Assembly (NCBI RefSeq): GCF_000381025.1
Contig: NZ_KB905819.1
Location: forward strand, 186,001-250,000
Reading direction: 5' to 3'
DNA from: Streptomyces sulphureus DSM 40104
GTDB taxonomy: Bacteria; Actinomycetota; Actinomycetes; Streptomycetales; Streptomycetaceae
DNA: 64,000 bases
The position numbers and the translations under genes are program-made. Below are positions 32,429 to 41,416 of the stretch, in pieces. Position 1 is the stretch's first letter, and each line of letters starts with the position of its first letter. The notes beneath the pieces were generated by a model. The model was given only the letters and a program-made list of their open reading frames with translations. It did no database searches and was not told the origin of the DNA.

Positions 32429-33091
32429 TCAAGTGCGACGCAGCGCGGTGAACGCACGGCCCGAGGCCGTCCACTGCTCGACGGCCGACCAGTCGGCTGC
32501 TCGCGCGTGCGCCTGGAGCGCACGGGGCCCGACGCGCGCCCAGGGGAAGGGCGTTCCGCAGCCGCCGCGGCCGTCGTCGAAGCGGACCAGGACGCGCTCG
32601 TCGACTTCGACGGTGGCCGTCTCCACCAGCAGCAGACCGCCGGGTTCCACGAGGCAGGCGAGGCGGGCGAGGAGTGCGGAGGCGTCGCCCGAGATGCCGA
32701 TGTTGCCGTCGAGGAGGAGGCCGGTGCGCCAACTCCCCTCGTACGGCAGGGAGTCGAAGACGGAGCGGTGGAGCGCGTGCGCGCCGCGGCCGGACGCGTG
32801 CGCGACGGCTGCCTCGTTGACGTCGATGCCGAGCGCGTACGTCCCCGACGTCGCGAGGGCGCGCGCGAGGCGACCGGGGCCGCAGCCGACGTCGAGGACG
32901 GGGCCCTCGCAGCGGCGGAGCGCGCTGAGGTCCGCCGGGTCGGGGACGCCGCACCAGCGCTCGACCTCCAGCGGGAGGAGCCAGCCGTCGGAGCGCCTGA
33001 GGTAGAGGGGTCCCGTGCCGGTGCGCAGCGCGGTGGCGTAGGGGTCGGCGCTCCACGGGTGCGTCGTCGTGGGCGGTGCCGTGGTGCTCAT
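32429..33091 (-). CDS. Class I SAM-dependent methyltransferase
   Basis: A 220-residue methyltransferase. The SAM-binding motif I is VLDVGCGPGRLARAL (about residues 66-80), with motif II GIDVNEAAVAHA and a later VEPGGLLLVET. The substrate is unknown, but the position in a glycan-related operon suggests a sugar or lipid-sugar. Its ATG at 33091 overlaps the stop of the DUF2064 gene by 4 bp (ATGA), showing translational coupling. A 53-bp gap separates it from the membrane protein downstream. Confidence 0.88.
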   Translation of the reverse strand: MSTTAPPTTTHPWSADPYATALRTGTGPLYLRRSDGWLLPLEVERWCGVPDPADLSALRRCEGPVLDVGCGPGRLARALATSGTYALGIDVNEAAVAHASGRGAHALHRSVFDSLPYEGSWRTGLLLDGNIGISGDASALLARLACLVEPGGLLLVETATVEVDERVLVRFDDGRGGCGTPFPWARVGPRALQAHARAADWSAVEQWTASGRAFTALRRT

Positions 33092-33813
33092 CGGGCCGTG
33101 CCCTGGCGGGTGTTGAGGCGCGCGAGGGTGCGGGCGAAGCGGCTGTGCGGGGACTGGGTCGCGACGAAGCGCGCGTCGGCTGCGGTGTCGACGTCCCGCA
33201 GCAGCGGGAGGCGGCCGGTGCGCAGCTCGGACTCGGCGAGCCGGCGCAGTTGTTCGGCGCCGGTGTGCGGGGTGGACATGGGGACGCCGAGCAGCAGGGC
33301 CGGGTCGGGGCGTGCGAGGCCGAGCGCCCAGAAGCCGCCGTCGAGCGCCGGCCCGAACCAGGCGTCGTGCTGGCGCCATGCGTCGTCGCTGAGGGCGGGG
33401 GCGAGGAGAGGGGCGGTGAGTTGCGGGGTGTCCATGCCGATCAGGAGGGTGGGCCCGGTACAGGAGGCGAAGGCGGCTGCGATGCGTTCGTCGAGTCTGC
33501 CCTCGGACTGCGGGACGACGTCGAACAGTGGCCGGGAGGCGGTGTGTTCGCTTCGGGGGGCGGGGATGCCGGGCCAGCGTCCCGGCTCTCCCTCGAGGAC
33601 GAGGACGCGGCGGCGGGCAGGGACTGCGAGCGCGGTGCGCAGGGTGTCGACGAGGGCGGCGCGGGCGAGCACGGCGGCTTGTTCGGGCGTGAACGGCGGG
33701 GTGAGGCGGGTCTTGACGCGGCCGGGCACGGGCTCCTTGGCGAGGACGAGGAGCGTGGTGGGGCCCGAAGGGGGAGCGTCGGGGAGCGCGGGCGCCGGCT
33801 GAGGGTCGGTCAT
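33088..33813 (-). CDS. DUF2064 / TIGR04282-type glycosyltransferase-like protein
   Basis: A 241-residue GT-A fold protein of the family annotated as DUF2064. The start of the fold is LLVLAKEPVPGRVKTRLTPP, then LIGMDTPQLTAPLLAPAL with an acidic motif, and ALDGGFWALGLARP. It resembles nucleotidyltransferases and glycosyltransferases, with activity unproven. It overlaps both neighbours by 4 bp (ATGA at each end), so it is tightly coupled to the GT2 gene before and the methyltransferase after. Confidence 0.87.
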   Translation of the reverse strand: MTDPQPAPALPDAPPSGPTTLLVLAKEPVPGRVKTRLTPPFTPEQAAVLARAALVDTLRTALAVPARRRVLVLEGEPGRWPGIPAPRSEHTASRPLFDVVPQSEGRLDERIAAAFASCTGPTLLIGMDTPQLTAPLLAPALSDDAWRQHDAWFGPALDGGFWALGLARPDPALLLGVPMSTPHTGAEQLRRLAESELRTGRLPLLRDVDTAADARFVATQSPHSRFARTLARLNTRQGTAR

Positions 33814-34595
33814 GGGGCTGTCCTGTCCTCCGGCGTGCGGAACCGGTCGCGAGGGGCGTGCGCGGTGCGCGCCGGCGCGGGTTCGCGGAGGACGGCGCGC
33901 ATGTCGCGGACGGCGTGCCAGGTGCCGCGCCAGGTGCCGGTGACCTTCGAGGCGCCGGTGCGCGGGAGGTAGGGGACGGCGCGTTCGGTGATGCGCCAGC
34001 CGGCGTCGGCGGCGCGGACCACCATCTGGAGGGGGTAGCCGTTCCGCCGGTCCGTGAGGCCGAGGTCCTCGAGCGCCGTGCGGCGGGCCGCGCGCATCGG
34101 GCCGAGGTCGTGGAGGCTCAGGCCGGTGCGGCGGCGGAGCAGGTGGGAGAGGGCGAGGTTCCCCGCACGGGCGTGGAGCGGCCAACTGCCGTACTTCTGC
34201 GGCCTTCTGCGGCCCAGGACCAGGTCGGCGGTGCCCGAGGCGACGTCGGAGGCGAAGTCGACGAGGAGGGACGGGTCAAGGGTGGCGTCGCAGTCGCAGA
34301 AGCAGACCACCTCGGCCTCGGCCGCGCGGAGCCCGGCGTGGCACGCGGCCCCGAAGCCCCGGCGCGGCTCGTGGACGACCTCGGCCCCGAGGGCGCGGGC
34401 CACCTCGGCCGACCCGTCGGTCGAGCCGTTGTCCACGACGAGCGCCCGCCACCCCGGCGGTACGCGCTCAAGCACCCAGCCGAGCGCCTTGGCCTCGTCG
34501 AGGCAGGGGAGTACGAGGTCGGCTGTGACGGGGGCGGCCTGCTGCTGTTGCTGCGTCGCAGGTGCGGGCGGCGGGACCGGGTCGCGGAGAGTCAC
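33810..34595 (-). CDS. GT2-family glycosyltransferase (polyprenyl-phosphate glycosyltransferase-like)
   Basis: A 261-residue family 2 glycosyltransferase. After a Gln-rich N-terminus comes the GT-A core: VLPCLDEAKALGWVLERV, VVDNGSTDGSAEVA, FGAACHAGLRAA, and CFCDCDATLDPSLL with the DxD motif. It should transfer a sugar from a nucleotide to an acceptor such as polyprenyl phosphate. No membrane helix is present. It is the first gene of the operon and its stop overlaps the next start (ATGA). Confidence 0.9.
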   Translation of the reverse strand: MTLRDPVPPPAPATQQQQQAAPVTADLVLPCLDEAKALGWVLERVPPGWRALVVDNGSTDGSAEVARALGAEVVHEPRRGFGAACHAGLRAAEAEVVCFCDCDATLDPSLLVDFASDVASGTADLVLGRRRPQKYGSWPLHARAGNLALSHLLRRRTGLSLHDLGPMRAARRTALEDLGLTDRRNGYPLQMVVRAADAGWRITERAVPYLPRTGASKVTGTWRGTWHAVRDMRAVLREPAPARTAHAPRDRFRTPEDRTAP

Positions 34596-34798
34596 GGGGT
34601 CACCCTAAGGGGGAAAACGGTCAAAACCGGCTACTTCGGGTGTGCCGCCGCGAGTTGTCGGTGGGGCTGGTGAGCGCTGGGAGGGAGGGGTGTTCCGGGG
34701 CCGGGCGGGTGGCTTGAGGTGACGTGTGCACGGTGCGGGGAGGGCGATCCGGCGGGGCGTGCGGGGTGTCCGGCGCGGTGCTCGCCGACCGGTTCGGG

Positions 34799-35443
34799 CT
34801 ATGGCTTGCGCGGGCGGTGCGGGCGTGGGCCGAGGGCGTGCAGTGCTTCGTCGAGGGCCTGCTCGGACAGCTCGGGGCCGGGAAGCGGGGGCGCGTCCGA
34901 GGCGCCGAGGCCGTCGAGGAGGAGGCGCAACTGGCGCCGCCACGCTTGCGGTTGGGCCTTCGCCAGCGCGGGCACGGCGCGGCCGAGCGCGGCGAGGGCG
35001 AAGAGGAGGTCCTCGACGGTGGCATCGCTGCGTGCGGCGCCCTGGCGCTGGGCGCGGTCGAGGAGGAGCGCGAGCGTCTCGCGGTTCTGCGTGTGCAGCT
35101 CGCGCAGGGCGTGTGCGCCGGTGAACTCCGTGGTGAGCAGTTCGTTGGCGCCGCGGTCCTCGGTGAGTTCGGCGAAGAGGCGTTCCAGGTAGGAGACGAG
35201 GCCGCGCCACGGGTCGGCCGCGGCGCGTGCGTGGACACCGATCTCCAGGGTGTGGGTGAACGTGTCGTGGAAGACGGCTTCCACGAGGGCCGCGCGGTCG
35301 GGGAAGTGGCGGTACAGGGTCGCGTTGCCGAGGCCGGCGCGGCGGGCGATCTCGTCCAGCGGTGCGTGCAGGCCCTGTTCGGCGAAGACCTGGCGGGCCG
35401 AGGACTCGAGGGATTCTCGGTTGCGCTGCGCGTCGCGGCGCAT
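34799..35443 (-). CDS. TetR-family transcriptional regulator
   Basis: A 214-residue TetR repressor. The helix-turn-helix is plain: LESSARQVFAEQGLHAPLDE, then IARRAGLGNATLYRHFPDRA (residues about 11-50). The C-terminal domain resembles the SbtR-like class. GAAGGAG lies 5 bp before ATG 35443. It is divergent from an NADP-dependent oxidoreductase 287 bp away, the usual layout in which the repressor controls the enzyme. The 195 bp after its stop hold no recognised gene. Confidence 0.9.
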   Translation of the reverse strand: MRRDAQRNRESLESSARQVFAEQGLHAPLDEIARRAGLGNATLYRHFPDRAALVEAVFHDTFTHTLEIGVHARAAADPWRGLVSYLERLFAELTEDRGANELLTTEFTGAHALRELHTQNRETLALLLDRAQRQGAARSDATVEDLLFALAALGRAVPALAKAQPQAWRRQLRLLLDGLGASDAPPLPGPELSEQALDEALHALGPRPHRPRKP

Positions 35444-35570
35444 GGGGCTCCTTCGGGGTGGGCTGGTTCCGTCGCCGGGGCTCGAACTGCGGTGTAGCTG
35501 CTGCTGGTTGGGGGCGGTGGGGAGTTTTCCACAGGCGTGGAGCGGTCCCCGGATCCGATGGTAGCGTTCC

Positions 35571-35581
35571 TCTCGTCGAGA
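35571..35581. promoter_or_regulatory. Candidate TetR operator in the divergent promoter region
   Basis: TCTCGTCGAGA is a perfect 11-base palindrome about midway between the TetR and oxidoreductase starts. Imperfect symmetry extends a few bases outward. Confidence 0.35.
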
Positions 35582-35729
35582 AGCGTGGAGTAGTCCCCGT
35601 TTTCGAGTGCACCGGGCTGCTCGTTGCTTGGCTCGTCGGGTGGGCGGGTCGGAGAGGAGCGGAGGCTGTGGTGCCGGTGGTGGAAGCGGGCGCGGCGATG
35701 TGCGGAATGAGCAGGGAAGGCGGCGCATT

Positions 35730-36659
35730 GTGAGCAGCATGAAGGCGATTGCACTGGAGAAGTACGGTTCCGCGGACGACCTCGCGCTTGTCGAGCTGCC
35801 GAAGCCGAAGGTCGCTCCGGCTGAGGTCCTGATCAGAGTGAAGGCCGCCGGCGTCAATCCGGTCGATTGGAAGCTCGCTGCCGGCGGGCTCGACTCGATG
35901 ATGGTGGTCGGTTTTCCGCTCGTTCCGGGATGGGATGTCGCCGGGGTCGTGGAGGAAGTCGGTCTGGACACACCGGAGTTCGCCGTCGGCGACGAGGTGA
36001 TGGCCTATGCCCGGAAGGATTGGGCGCAGAACGGCACCTACGCCGAGCAGGTCTCCGCGCACGTGAGGATGGTGGCCCACAAGCCGGCCGCCCTGAGTTG
36101 GGAGGAGGCAGCGGGCCTGCCGCTCGCCGGCCTGACGGCGTACCAGTCCTTGCGACGCGTCGGCGTCGCCTCGGGGGAAACGGTGCTCGTCCACGCCGCC
36201 TCGGGTGGTGTCGGCTCGCTCGCCACTCAGATCGCGGTCGCGCGGGGCGCGCGTGTGATCGGCACGGCAAGTGAACGCAACCACGAGTACCTGCGTTCCC
36301 TCGGCGCCGAAGCGGTGACCTACGGGGACGGACTCGCCGAACGGGTCCGCGAGTTGGCGCCCGAAGGCGTGGACGCGGCGCTCGACTTCATCGGCGACGG
36401 CGCCGTCGATGTGTCGCAGAAGGTGCTGAAGCGACCGGACAGGGTCGTGTCGATCACCGATGCCGGCGCCGTCGGCAAGGGCGGCCACTACGTCTGGGTC
36501 AGGCCCGACGCGGACGACCTCACCGCCCTGGGAAACCTCGCCGAGGAGGGCAAGTTGAGCGTCAACCTCGATCGGGTCCTTCCCCTCGACGAGGCCGGTG
36601 AAGCCTGGCGCCTCAGCCAGACGGGGCGCACGAGGGGGAAGATCGTGCTCACCGTCTGA
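35730..36659 (+). CDS. NADP-dependent oxidoreductase (zinc-independent MDR family)
   Basis: A 309-residue medium-chain reductase. Marks are MKAIALEKYGSADDLALVEL, VKAAGVNPVDWKLAAGG, PLVPGWDVAGVVEEVG, and the Rossmann motif VHAASGGVGSLATQIA. It ends GRTRGKIVLTV. The zinc ligands are absent, so it should be a quinone or enone reductase. The GTG at 35730 was chosen because AGGGAAGG lies 10 bp upstream; the ATG at 35739 is an alternative. It is probably repressed by the divergent TetR protein, with an electrophilic quinone as a plausible inducer. Confidence 0.88.
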   Translation: MSSMKAIALEKYGSADDLALVELPKPKVAPAEVLIRVKAAGVNPVDWKLAAGGLDSMMVVGFPLVPGWDVAGVVEEVGLDTPEFAVGDEVMAYARKDWAQNGTYAEQVSAHVRMVAHKPAALSWEEAAGLPLAGLTAYQSLRRVGVASGETVLVHAASGGVGSLATQIAVARGARVIGTASERNHEYLRSLGAEAVTYGDGLAERVRELAPEGVDAALDFIGDGAVDVSQKVLKRPDRVVSITDAGAVGKGGHYVWVRPDADDLTALGNLAEEGKLSVNLDRVLPLDEAGEAWRLSQTGRTRGKIVLTV

Positions 36660-37108
36660 GTGGCCGCGCGACCGGCCGAGGCGGTCTTGGCAGCGGGGCC
36701 CGGCCGTCCCGGGGGAGTCCTCGGGGCTGGCGCGGTTCGGGGTCCGTCGGAGCCCGGTGTCTCGGGCAGTCGGCTCATGATGCGGCGAGGTGCGCGCGGT
36801 CGTCGTACCCGGGTGCGCGGTGGCTGGGTGCCCTGGTCGTGGGGAGTTGACGGCGGTGGACGTGGCTTCGGAGGGCTGGGGAGTCCTGTGCTCCTTCGGG
36901 GCTTCTCCCGATGCAGGGAAGGGGGCTCGGTGGTGGCTTCACCGGTTCTTCGAGGCGACGGGACGCCGGGCTGTCGTCGGGTGCCTCGCGGTCCTGGTGG
37001 GACTCCGTTTGCCGACCCGGGCGGCGTGGAACCCGCCCCTCCGCAGATTGCATGTAACCGATCCGGCCCCTGCCGCTGCGGTGCGGCCGGGGCCAGCGGG
37101 TGGCAGCG
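36660..37108. other. Intergenic region before the Clp ATPase
   Basis: 449 bp without a convincing gene. Near its end a hairpin (37065-37094: GGCCCC-T-GCCGC pairing with GCGGC-C-GGGGCC over a 6-base loop) lies just before the Clp start, within the probable leader. A TTGCATGTAAC stretch at about 37049 may be part of a promoter. No HspR (HAIR) or CIRCE repeat was seen. Confidence 0.45.
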
Positions 37109-39859
37109 ATGAGTTCATTCATGGGGTCCGACGACTACAACGGCAGGGACCCGTTCGGCGACTTCCTGGCCCGTTTCTTCGGCGGCGCCGCGGGTTCCGG
37201 AAGGCCGTACGACTCGCGGGCGCAGGACTTCCTGAGGCTGCTGAGCGAACCTGCCAGGCAGCTCGTCTCCGACGCCGCCTCCTACGCCGCCGAGCACGGC
37301 AACAGTGACCTGGAGACCGAGCACCTGCTCAGGGCGGCACTCGCGGCGGAACCTACGCACACCATGGTCGCGCGCGCCGGTGCCGACCCGGACGCGCTCG
37401 CCGCCGAGATCGACGGCCACGCGGGCGAAGGGCCTTCCCGGACGTCGATCTCCGTGAGCCCCTCGGCGAAGCGTGCCCTCCTCGACGCGCACCAGGTGGC
37501 ACGCGCCGCCGGGTCGACGTACATCGGGCCGGAGCACGTGCTGCTGGCGCTCGCCGCCAACAAGGACTCCACCGCGGGACGCATCCTCGACGCGGCGCGC
37601 TTCGAACCGGGCAAGTCAGCGGGCGGTCCCGGAGGAGCCACCGGTTCCCAGAGTCCCGGGCAGGAGGGCGGCGGACCGCAGGGCATGCGGGCCGGCGGCA
37701 GGGGCGGCAGCCGTACACCCAACCTCGACAAGTTCGGGCGCGATCTCACGCAGCTCGCCTCCGCGGGGGACATCGACCCCGTGATCGGCCGCGATCAGGA
37801 GATCGAGCAGACCGTTGAGGTCCTCGCGCGGAGGGGGAAGAACAATCCGGTCCTCATCGGCGAGGCCGGTGTGGGCAAGACGGCGGTCGTCGAGGGGCTC
37901 GCACAGCGGATGACCGACGGCGACGTCCCGGAGAACCTCCTCGACCGCCGAGTCCTTCAGTTGAACTTCTCCGCGCTGGTCGCCGGCACCCGTTATCGGG
38001 GCGACTTCGAGGAGCGGCTCAACGGGCTGATCGACGAGATACGGTCGCAGAGCGACGACGTGATCGTCTTCATCGACGAGCTGCACACGGTCGTCGGGGC
38101 CGGTGGCGGCGGTGAGGGCGGCGCCATGGACGCGAGCAACATCCTCAAGCCGGCGCTCGCTCGCGGTGAGCTCCACGTGATCGGTGCGACGACGCTCGAC
38201 GAGTACCGCCGGCACATCGAGAAGGACGCCGCGCTCGCCCGCCGCTTCCAGCCGATCATGGTGCCCGAGCCCACCACGGCCGACACCGTGGAGATCCTCC
38301 GCGGACTGCGCGACCGGTACGAGGCCCACCACCAGGTCAGGTACACGGACGAGTCGCTTGTCGCTGCCGTCGAGATGTCGGACAGGTATCTCACGGACCG
38401 CTTCCTTCCCGACAAGGCGATCGATCTCATCGACCAGGCGGGCGCTCGGGTGCGGATGCGTTCCTCGACGCAGAACAGCGACGTCCGCGCGATGCAGCGG
38501 GAAGCCGAACAGACTCGTCGCGACAAGGACCAGGCCGTTGGCGCGGAGGAGTACGAGCGGGCTACCCAACTGCGGGACAGGCTCGCCGATTTGGAACGGC
38601 AGATCGAGGAGAGCAGCGACCGGAGCGAGCCGCACGACAGGATCGCCGAGGTCACCGTCGAGTCCATAGCGGAAGTGGTCGCTCGCCAGACCGGTATTCC
38701 GGTGAGCAGCCTCACCCAGGAGGAGCGCGATCGGCTGCTGGGGCTCGAGCAGCACCTGCGGGAACGCGTCATCGGTCAGGAGGAAGCGGTCACCGTCGTC
38801 TCGGACGCCGTCCTCCGCTCCCGTGCGGGGCTCGCCCCCTCGGACCGGCCCATCGGCAGCTTCCTCTTCCTCGGGCCCACGGGCGTCGGCAAGACGGAGT
38901 TGGCGAGGGCGCTCGCCGAGGCGCTCTTCGGCAGCGAGGAGAAGATGGTCCGCCTCGACATGAGCGAGTACCAGGAGCGGCACACCGTCAGCCGGCTCGT
39001 CGGGGCTCCCCCCGGGTACGTCGGGCACGAGGAGGCCGGCCAACTCACCGAGACGGTGCGGCGGAACCCGTACTCGCTCCTCCTGCTCGACGAGGTGGAG
39101 AAGGCGCACCCGGACGTCTTCAACATCCTCCTCCAGGTCCTCGAGGACGGTCGGCTCACGGACGCTCAGGGCCGCACCGTCAACTTCAGCAACACCGTCA
39201 TCGTGATGACGAGCAACCTCGGGTCCGAGGCGATCTCGCAGCGCGGTCCGCGCCTCGGCTTCGGTTCCGGCGGCGAAGAGGGCGAGGCACGGGAGGAGGA
39301 GGCGCGCAGGGAGCGCGTCCTGCGTCCGCTGCGTGAGCACTTCCGGCCGGAGTTCCTCAACCGGATCGACGAGATCGTCATCTTCCACCAGCTCACCGAC
39401 GATCAGCTTCGTCAGATCACCGACATGATGCTCGACGAGACGAGGCAGCAACTCCGGTCTCAGGACGTCGAGATCACGTTCTCCGAGGCGGCCGTCGACT
39501 GGATCGCCCGCCACGGCTACGAACCGGCGTACGGCGCCCGTCCGCTGCGCCGCACCATCCAGCGAGAGGTCACCAACGAGCTGTCCAGGAAGCTCCTTCG
39601 CGGTGAACTCCCCTCGCACAGCGCGGTCAGGGTGGACGTCAGCGAAGGCGACCGGCTCACCTTCGAAGCCCGCGAATCGGAGACGGCGGGCGCCCCCGCG
39701 TCCGGGTCGGGCCCCTCTCCCGGGGAGGGTCCGGCGGCCGGTTCCGGTACGGGGGCGATCTCCGGGTCGGGTGGTGGCTCGGGCGGCTCCGGGGCCGGTG
39801 CCGGGTCCGGGGCGGGGAGTTCTGGTTCGGGGGCAGGTGCGGCGGCTGATTCCGAGTAG
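37109..39859 (+). CDS. ClpC-type AAA+ ATPase (Clp protease ATP-binding subunit) with Gly/Ser tail
   Basis: A 916-residue Hsp100 unfoldase. An N-terminal Clp_N double repeat spans about residues 35-170. AAA-1 has GEAGVGKT and VIVFIDELH, and a short middle domain with a UVR-like coil (about 475-515) is of ClpC rather than ClpB type. AAA-2 has GPTGVGKT and LLLLDEVE. The loop GPRLGFGSGG contains an LGF tripeptide at the position of the ClpP-binding motif, so it should feed ClpP. The last about 60 residues are a low-complexity Gly/Ser/Ala tail, unusual for the family. ATG 37109 was chosen; the ribosome site is weak (GGGTGG). Confidence 0.9.
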   Translation: MSSFMGSDDYNGRDPFGDFLARFFGGAAGSGRPYDSRAQDFLRLLSEPARQLVSDAASYAAEHGNSDLETEHLLRAALAAEPTHTMVARAGADPDALAAEIDGHAGEGPSRTSISVSPSAKRALLDAHQVARAAGSTYIGPEHVLLALAANKDSTAGRILDAARFEPGKSAGGPGGATGSQSPGQEGGGPQGMRAGGRGGSRTPNLDKFGRDLTQLASAGDIDPVIGRDQEIEQTVEVLARRGKNNPVLIGEAGVGKTAVVEGLAQRMTDGDVPENLLDRRVLQLNFSALVAGTRYRGDFEERLNGLIDEIRSQSDDVIVFIDELHTVVGAGGGGEGGAMDASNILKPALARGELHVIGATTLDEYRRHIEKDAALARRFQPIMVPEPTTADTVEILRGLRDRYEAHHQVRYTDESLVAAVEMSDRYLTDRFLPDKAIDLIDQAGARVRMRSSTQNSDVRAMQREAEQTRRDKDQAVGAEEYERATQLRDRLADLERQIEESSDRSEPHDRIAEVTVESIAEVVARQTGIPVSSLTQEERDRLLGLEQHLRERVIGQEEAVTVVSDAVLRSRAGLAPSDRPIGSFLFLGPTGVGKTELARALAEALFGSEEKMVRLDMSEYQERHTVSRLVGAPPGYVGHEEAGQLTETVRRNPYSLLLLDEVEKAHPDVFNILLQVLEDGRLTDAQGRTVNFSNTVIVMTSNLGSEAISQRGPRLGFGSGGEEGEAREEEARRERVLRPLREHFRPEFLNRIDEIVIFHQLTDDQLRQITDMMLDETRQQLRSQDVEITFSEAAVDWIARHGYEPAYGARPLRRTIQREVTNELSRKLLRGELPSHSAVRVDVSEGDRLTFEARESETAGAPASGSGPSPGEGPAAGSGTGAISGSGGGSGGSGAGAGSGAGSSGSGAGAAADSE

Positions 39860-40513
39860 TGCGGCTGTGGGGGGTGTTGGAGTGCGGCTAGGCCGTGGCC
39901 ATGTTCTGGAAGCACCGGTGGAGGTTATGGGCGCCGCGGCGGGTACAGGCACCGGACGCGGAACACGGGTAGCCGGGACGCGGTCATGTCCACGGTTGTT
40001 GGGCGCAGCCAGGGACTGGAGGTGTCGCCCGGCCGGGGGCCGCAACCGCCGGTCATCGGGCACAGTTTCGATCAGGGTCGGCCACAGCGACAGCCACAGC
40101 CACAGGCACGGGCACGGGCACGGCCACAGGCACGGCCACAGGCACAGGCACGATGAGGGATCAGTGTCGCGGGGCACAGCGATGGGCCAGGCCCATCGGC
40201 CACAGCACGGCCCCCGGCTACTGACCAGCGGACCTAACCAGGGTCATGAGTCATGGACCTCGCTATGGTCACGGGGCGAAGCGCTACAGCGTCAGCGCTA
40301 CGGGCTGCCGATCACGGTTCGGGAATCCCAAGATGCCTCGGCCAGTGGTCTCTGGCGGTTGGGCGAAGTCGGAGCAGTGGACCGCGTTTCGGAACGGAGG
40401 CGGGGGCGGACCGTACTTCCTGTTCTCCGGTTAACCCCCTCGCGGGGAAGTTCGGGAAAAGGAAGGATCGGTTGGAACGTATTCGGTCCGGCTGTCGATG
40501 ATGCGGGGGAAAG
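39860..40513. other. Non-coding region with a hexanucleotide repeat array
   Basis: 654 bp between the Clp gene and a small membrane protein. It contains the 72-bp hexamer array at 40081-40152. Open frames here show no ribosome sites and no family resemblance. The last 80 bp probably hold the promoter of the small gene. Confidence 0.45.
40081..40152 (+). repeat. Tandem hexanucleotide array, 12 copies
   Basis: Twelve contiguous 6-base units fit the pattern GSCACR, with one variant (GCGACA). Examples are GCCACA (5 copies), GGCACG (5) and GGCACA (1). The array is exactly 72 bp and non-coding as far as I can see. Confidence 0.85.
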
Positions 40514-40678
40514 ATGAAATCGTTTCTCTGGGTGCTGCTCGTTGCCGCGCTCGGTGTCAACGTCTTCACGAGCTTGGCGTTCGACGGAGTGCTGCAGATA
40601 CTCCTGAGTGTGCTGACGGGCATCGTCACCATCGGCTGCGTCGTGGGGCTCGTCGCGCTGCGTGGGCAGCGCGTCTGA
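40514..40678 (+). CDS. Small membrane protein of 54 residues
   Basis: A short gene with ATG 40514 behind GGGGGAAAG. The product MKSFLWVLLVAALGVNVFTS starts with a membrane helix or signal anchor, followed by a second hydrophobic stretch (LLSVLTGIVTIGCVVGLVAL) and a basic end RGQRV. It is likely a two-helix hairpin membrane protein. Third-position GC is typical of real genes here. No family was recognised. It lies on the edge of the NRPS region but has no direct link to it. Confidence 0.7.
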   Translation: MKSFLWVLLVAALGVNVFTSLAFDGVLQILLSVLTGIVTIGCVVGLVALRGQRV

Positions 40679-41416
40679 GAGGCCTGATGGTGGGGTGCCA
40701 CGAAGGCGGGGCTGCGGGTGCGTCACCTTCGTCGTTCGGGGCGCTGCGGACGGCCGGGGGTCGGTCGGCCTCCGGCCATCGTCATGGGCGGGCGCGTTCG
40801 GTGGCAGAGCGGCGTTGTCAGGTGGGCGTGTATCGAGCGGTTGGGGCGTCCATCGTCGCCGCTCTCTTCGTCCGCTGGACCCGGACGGCTGCGCCCGTAC
40901 GAGCTGCGCCCGCTCAAGTTGCCCCCGCATGAGCGGCACCCGCTCAAGGGGTGTCCGCGGCGGCCACGTCTATGAGCCGGCCCCGGGCGGGTTTCGTAGG
41001 ATCTGCCTTTGCCCGCCCAGCAGCATGGCGGGCATCCGCGGCAATGCGTGGCGTGCCCGGCGTCCGGGCTGAACGAGTGTCGCGGTGCCGGGCGAGCGTC
41101 GTCCGCGCGGCTGATCTCGCGGGCAGCGCCCGGCACGGGTTGCGTCCTTGAGCGGCGTCCCGCCTCGGCATTTCGACGGGTGCATGTACGACGTGCGGCA
41201 CCGGCGGCTCGGTTGAACGAGTGTTGCGGCGCCGCACGAGCGGCGATCACGCGGGGCGGCGGCCGCACGAACTGCGGTCCGTGCCCGTGCGGTCGGTATT
41301 CCCGGAGTACCCGTGCCGGTTGTCGCCTGCGCCACGTGCCCATGGGTACGGGTGGCGTACGCATACGCGCGGGCCGTCTCGACGAAATCCGGAGCGCCGA
41401 AATCTGGGCACCCGGC
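40679..41416. other. Intergenic region with degenerate direct and inverted repeats, no gene recognised
   Basis: 738 bp of GC-rich sequence. TGAACGAGTGTYGCGGYGCCG is repeated at about 41070-41090 and 41214-41234. CCCGCTCAAG occurs twice (about 40910 and 40938), with its complement near 41148. Open frames on both strands are Arg/Pro/Ala-rich with no ribosome site or family resemblance. Confidence 0.5.

Noticed and set aside
40081..40152. CRISPR array
   Set aside because: The units are 6 bases with no spacers, and no cas genes are present.
40246..40434. A 62-residue open frame after the hexamer array
   Set aside because: No ribosome site, atypical composition and no family resemblance; the better-supported small gene starts at 40514.
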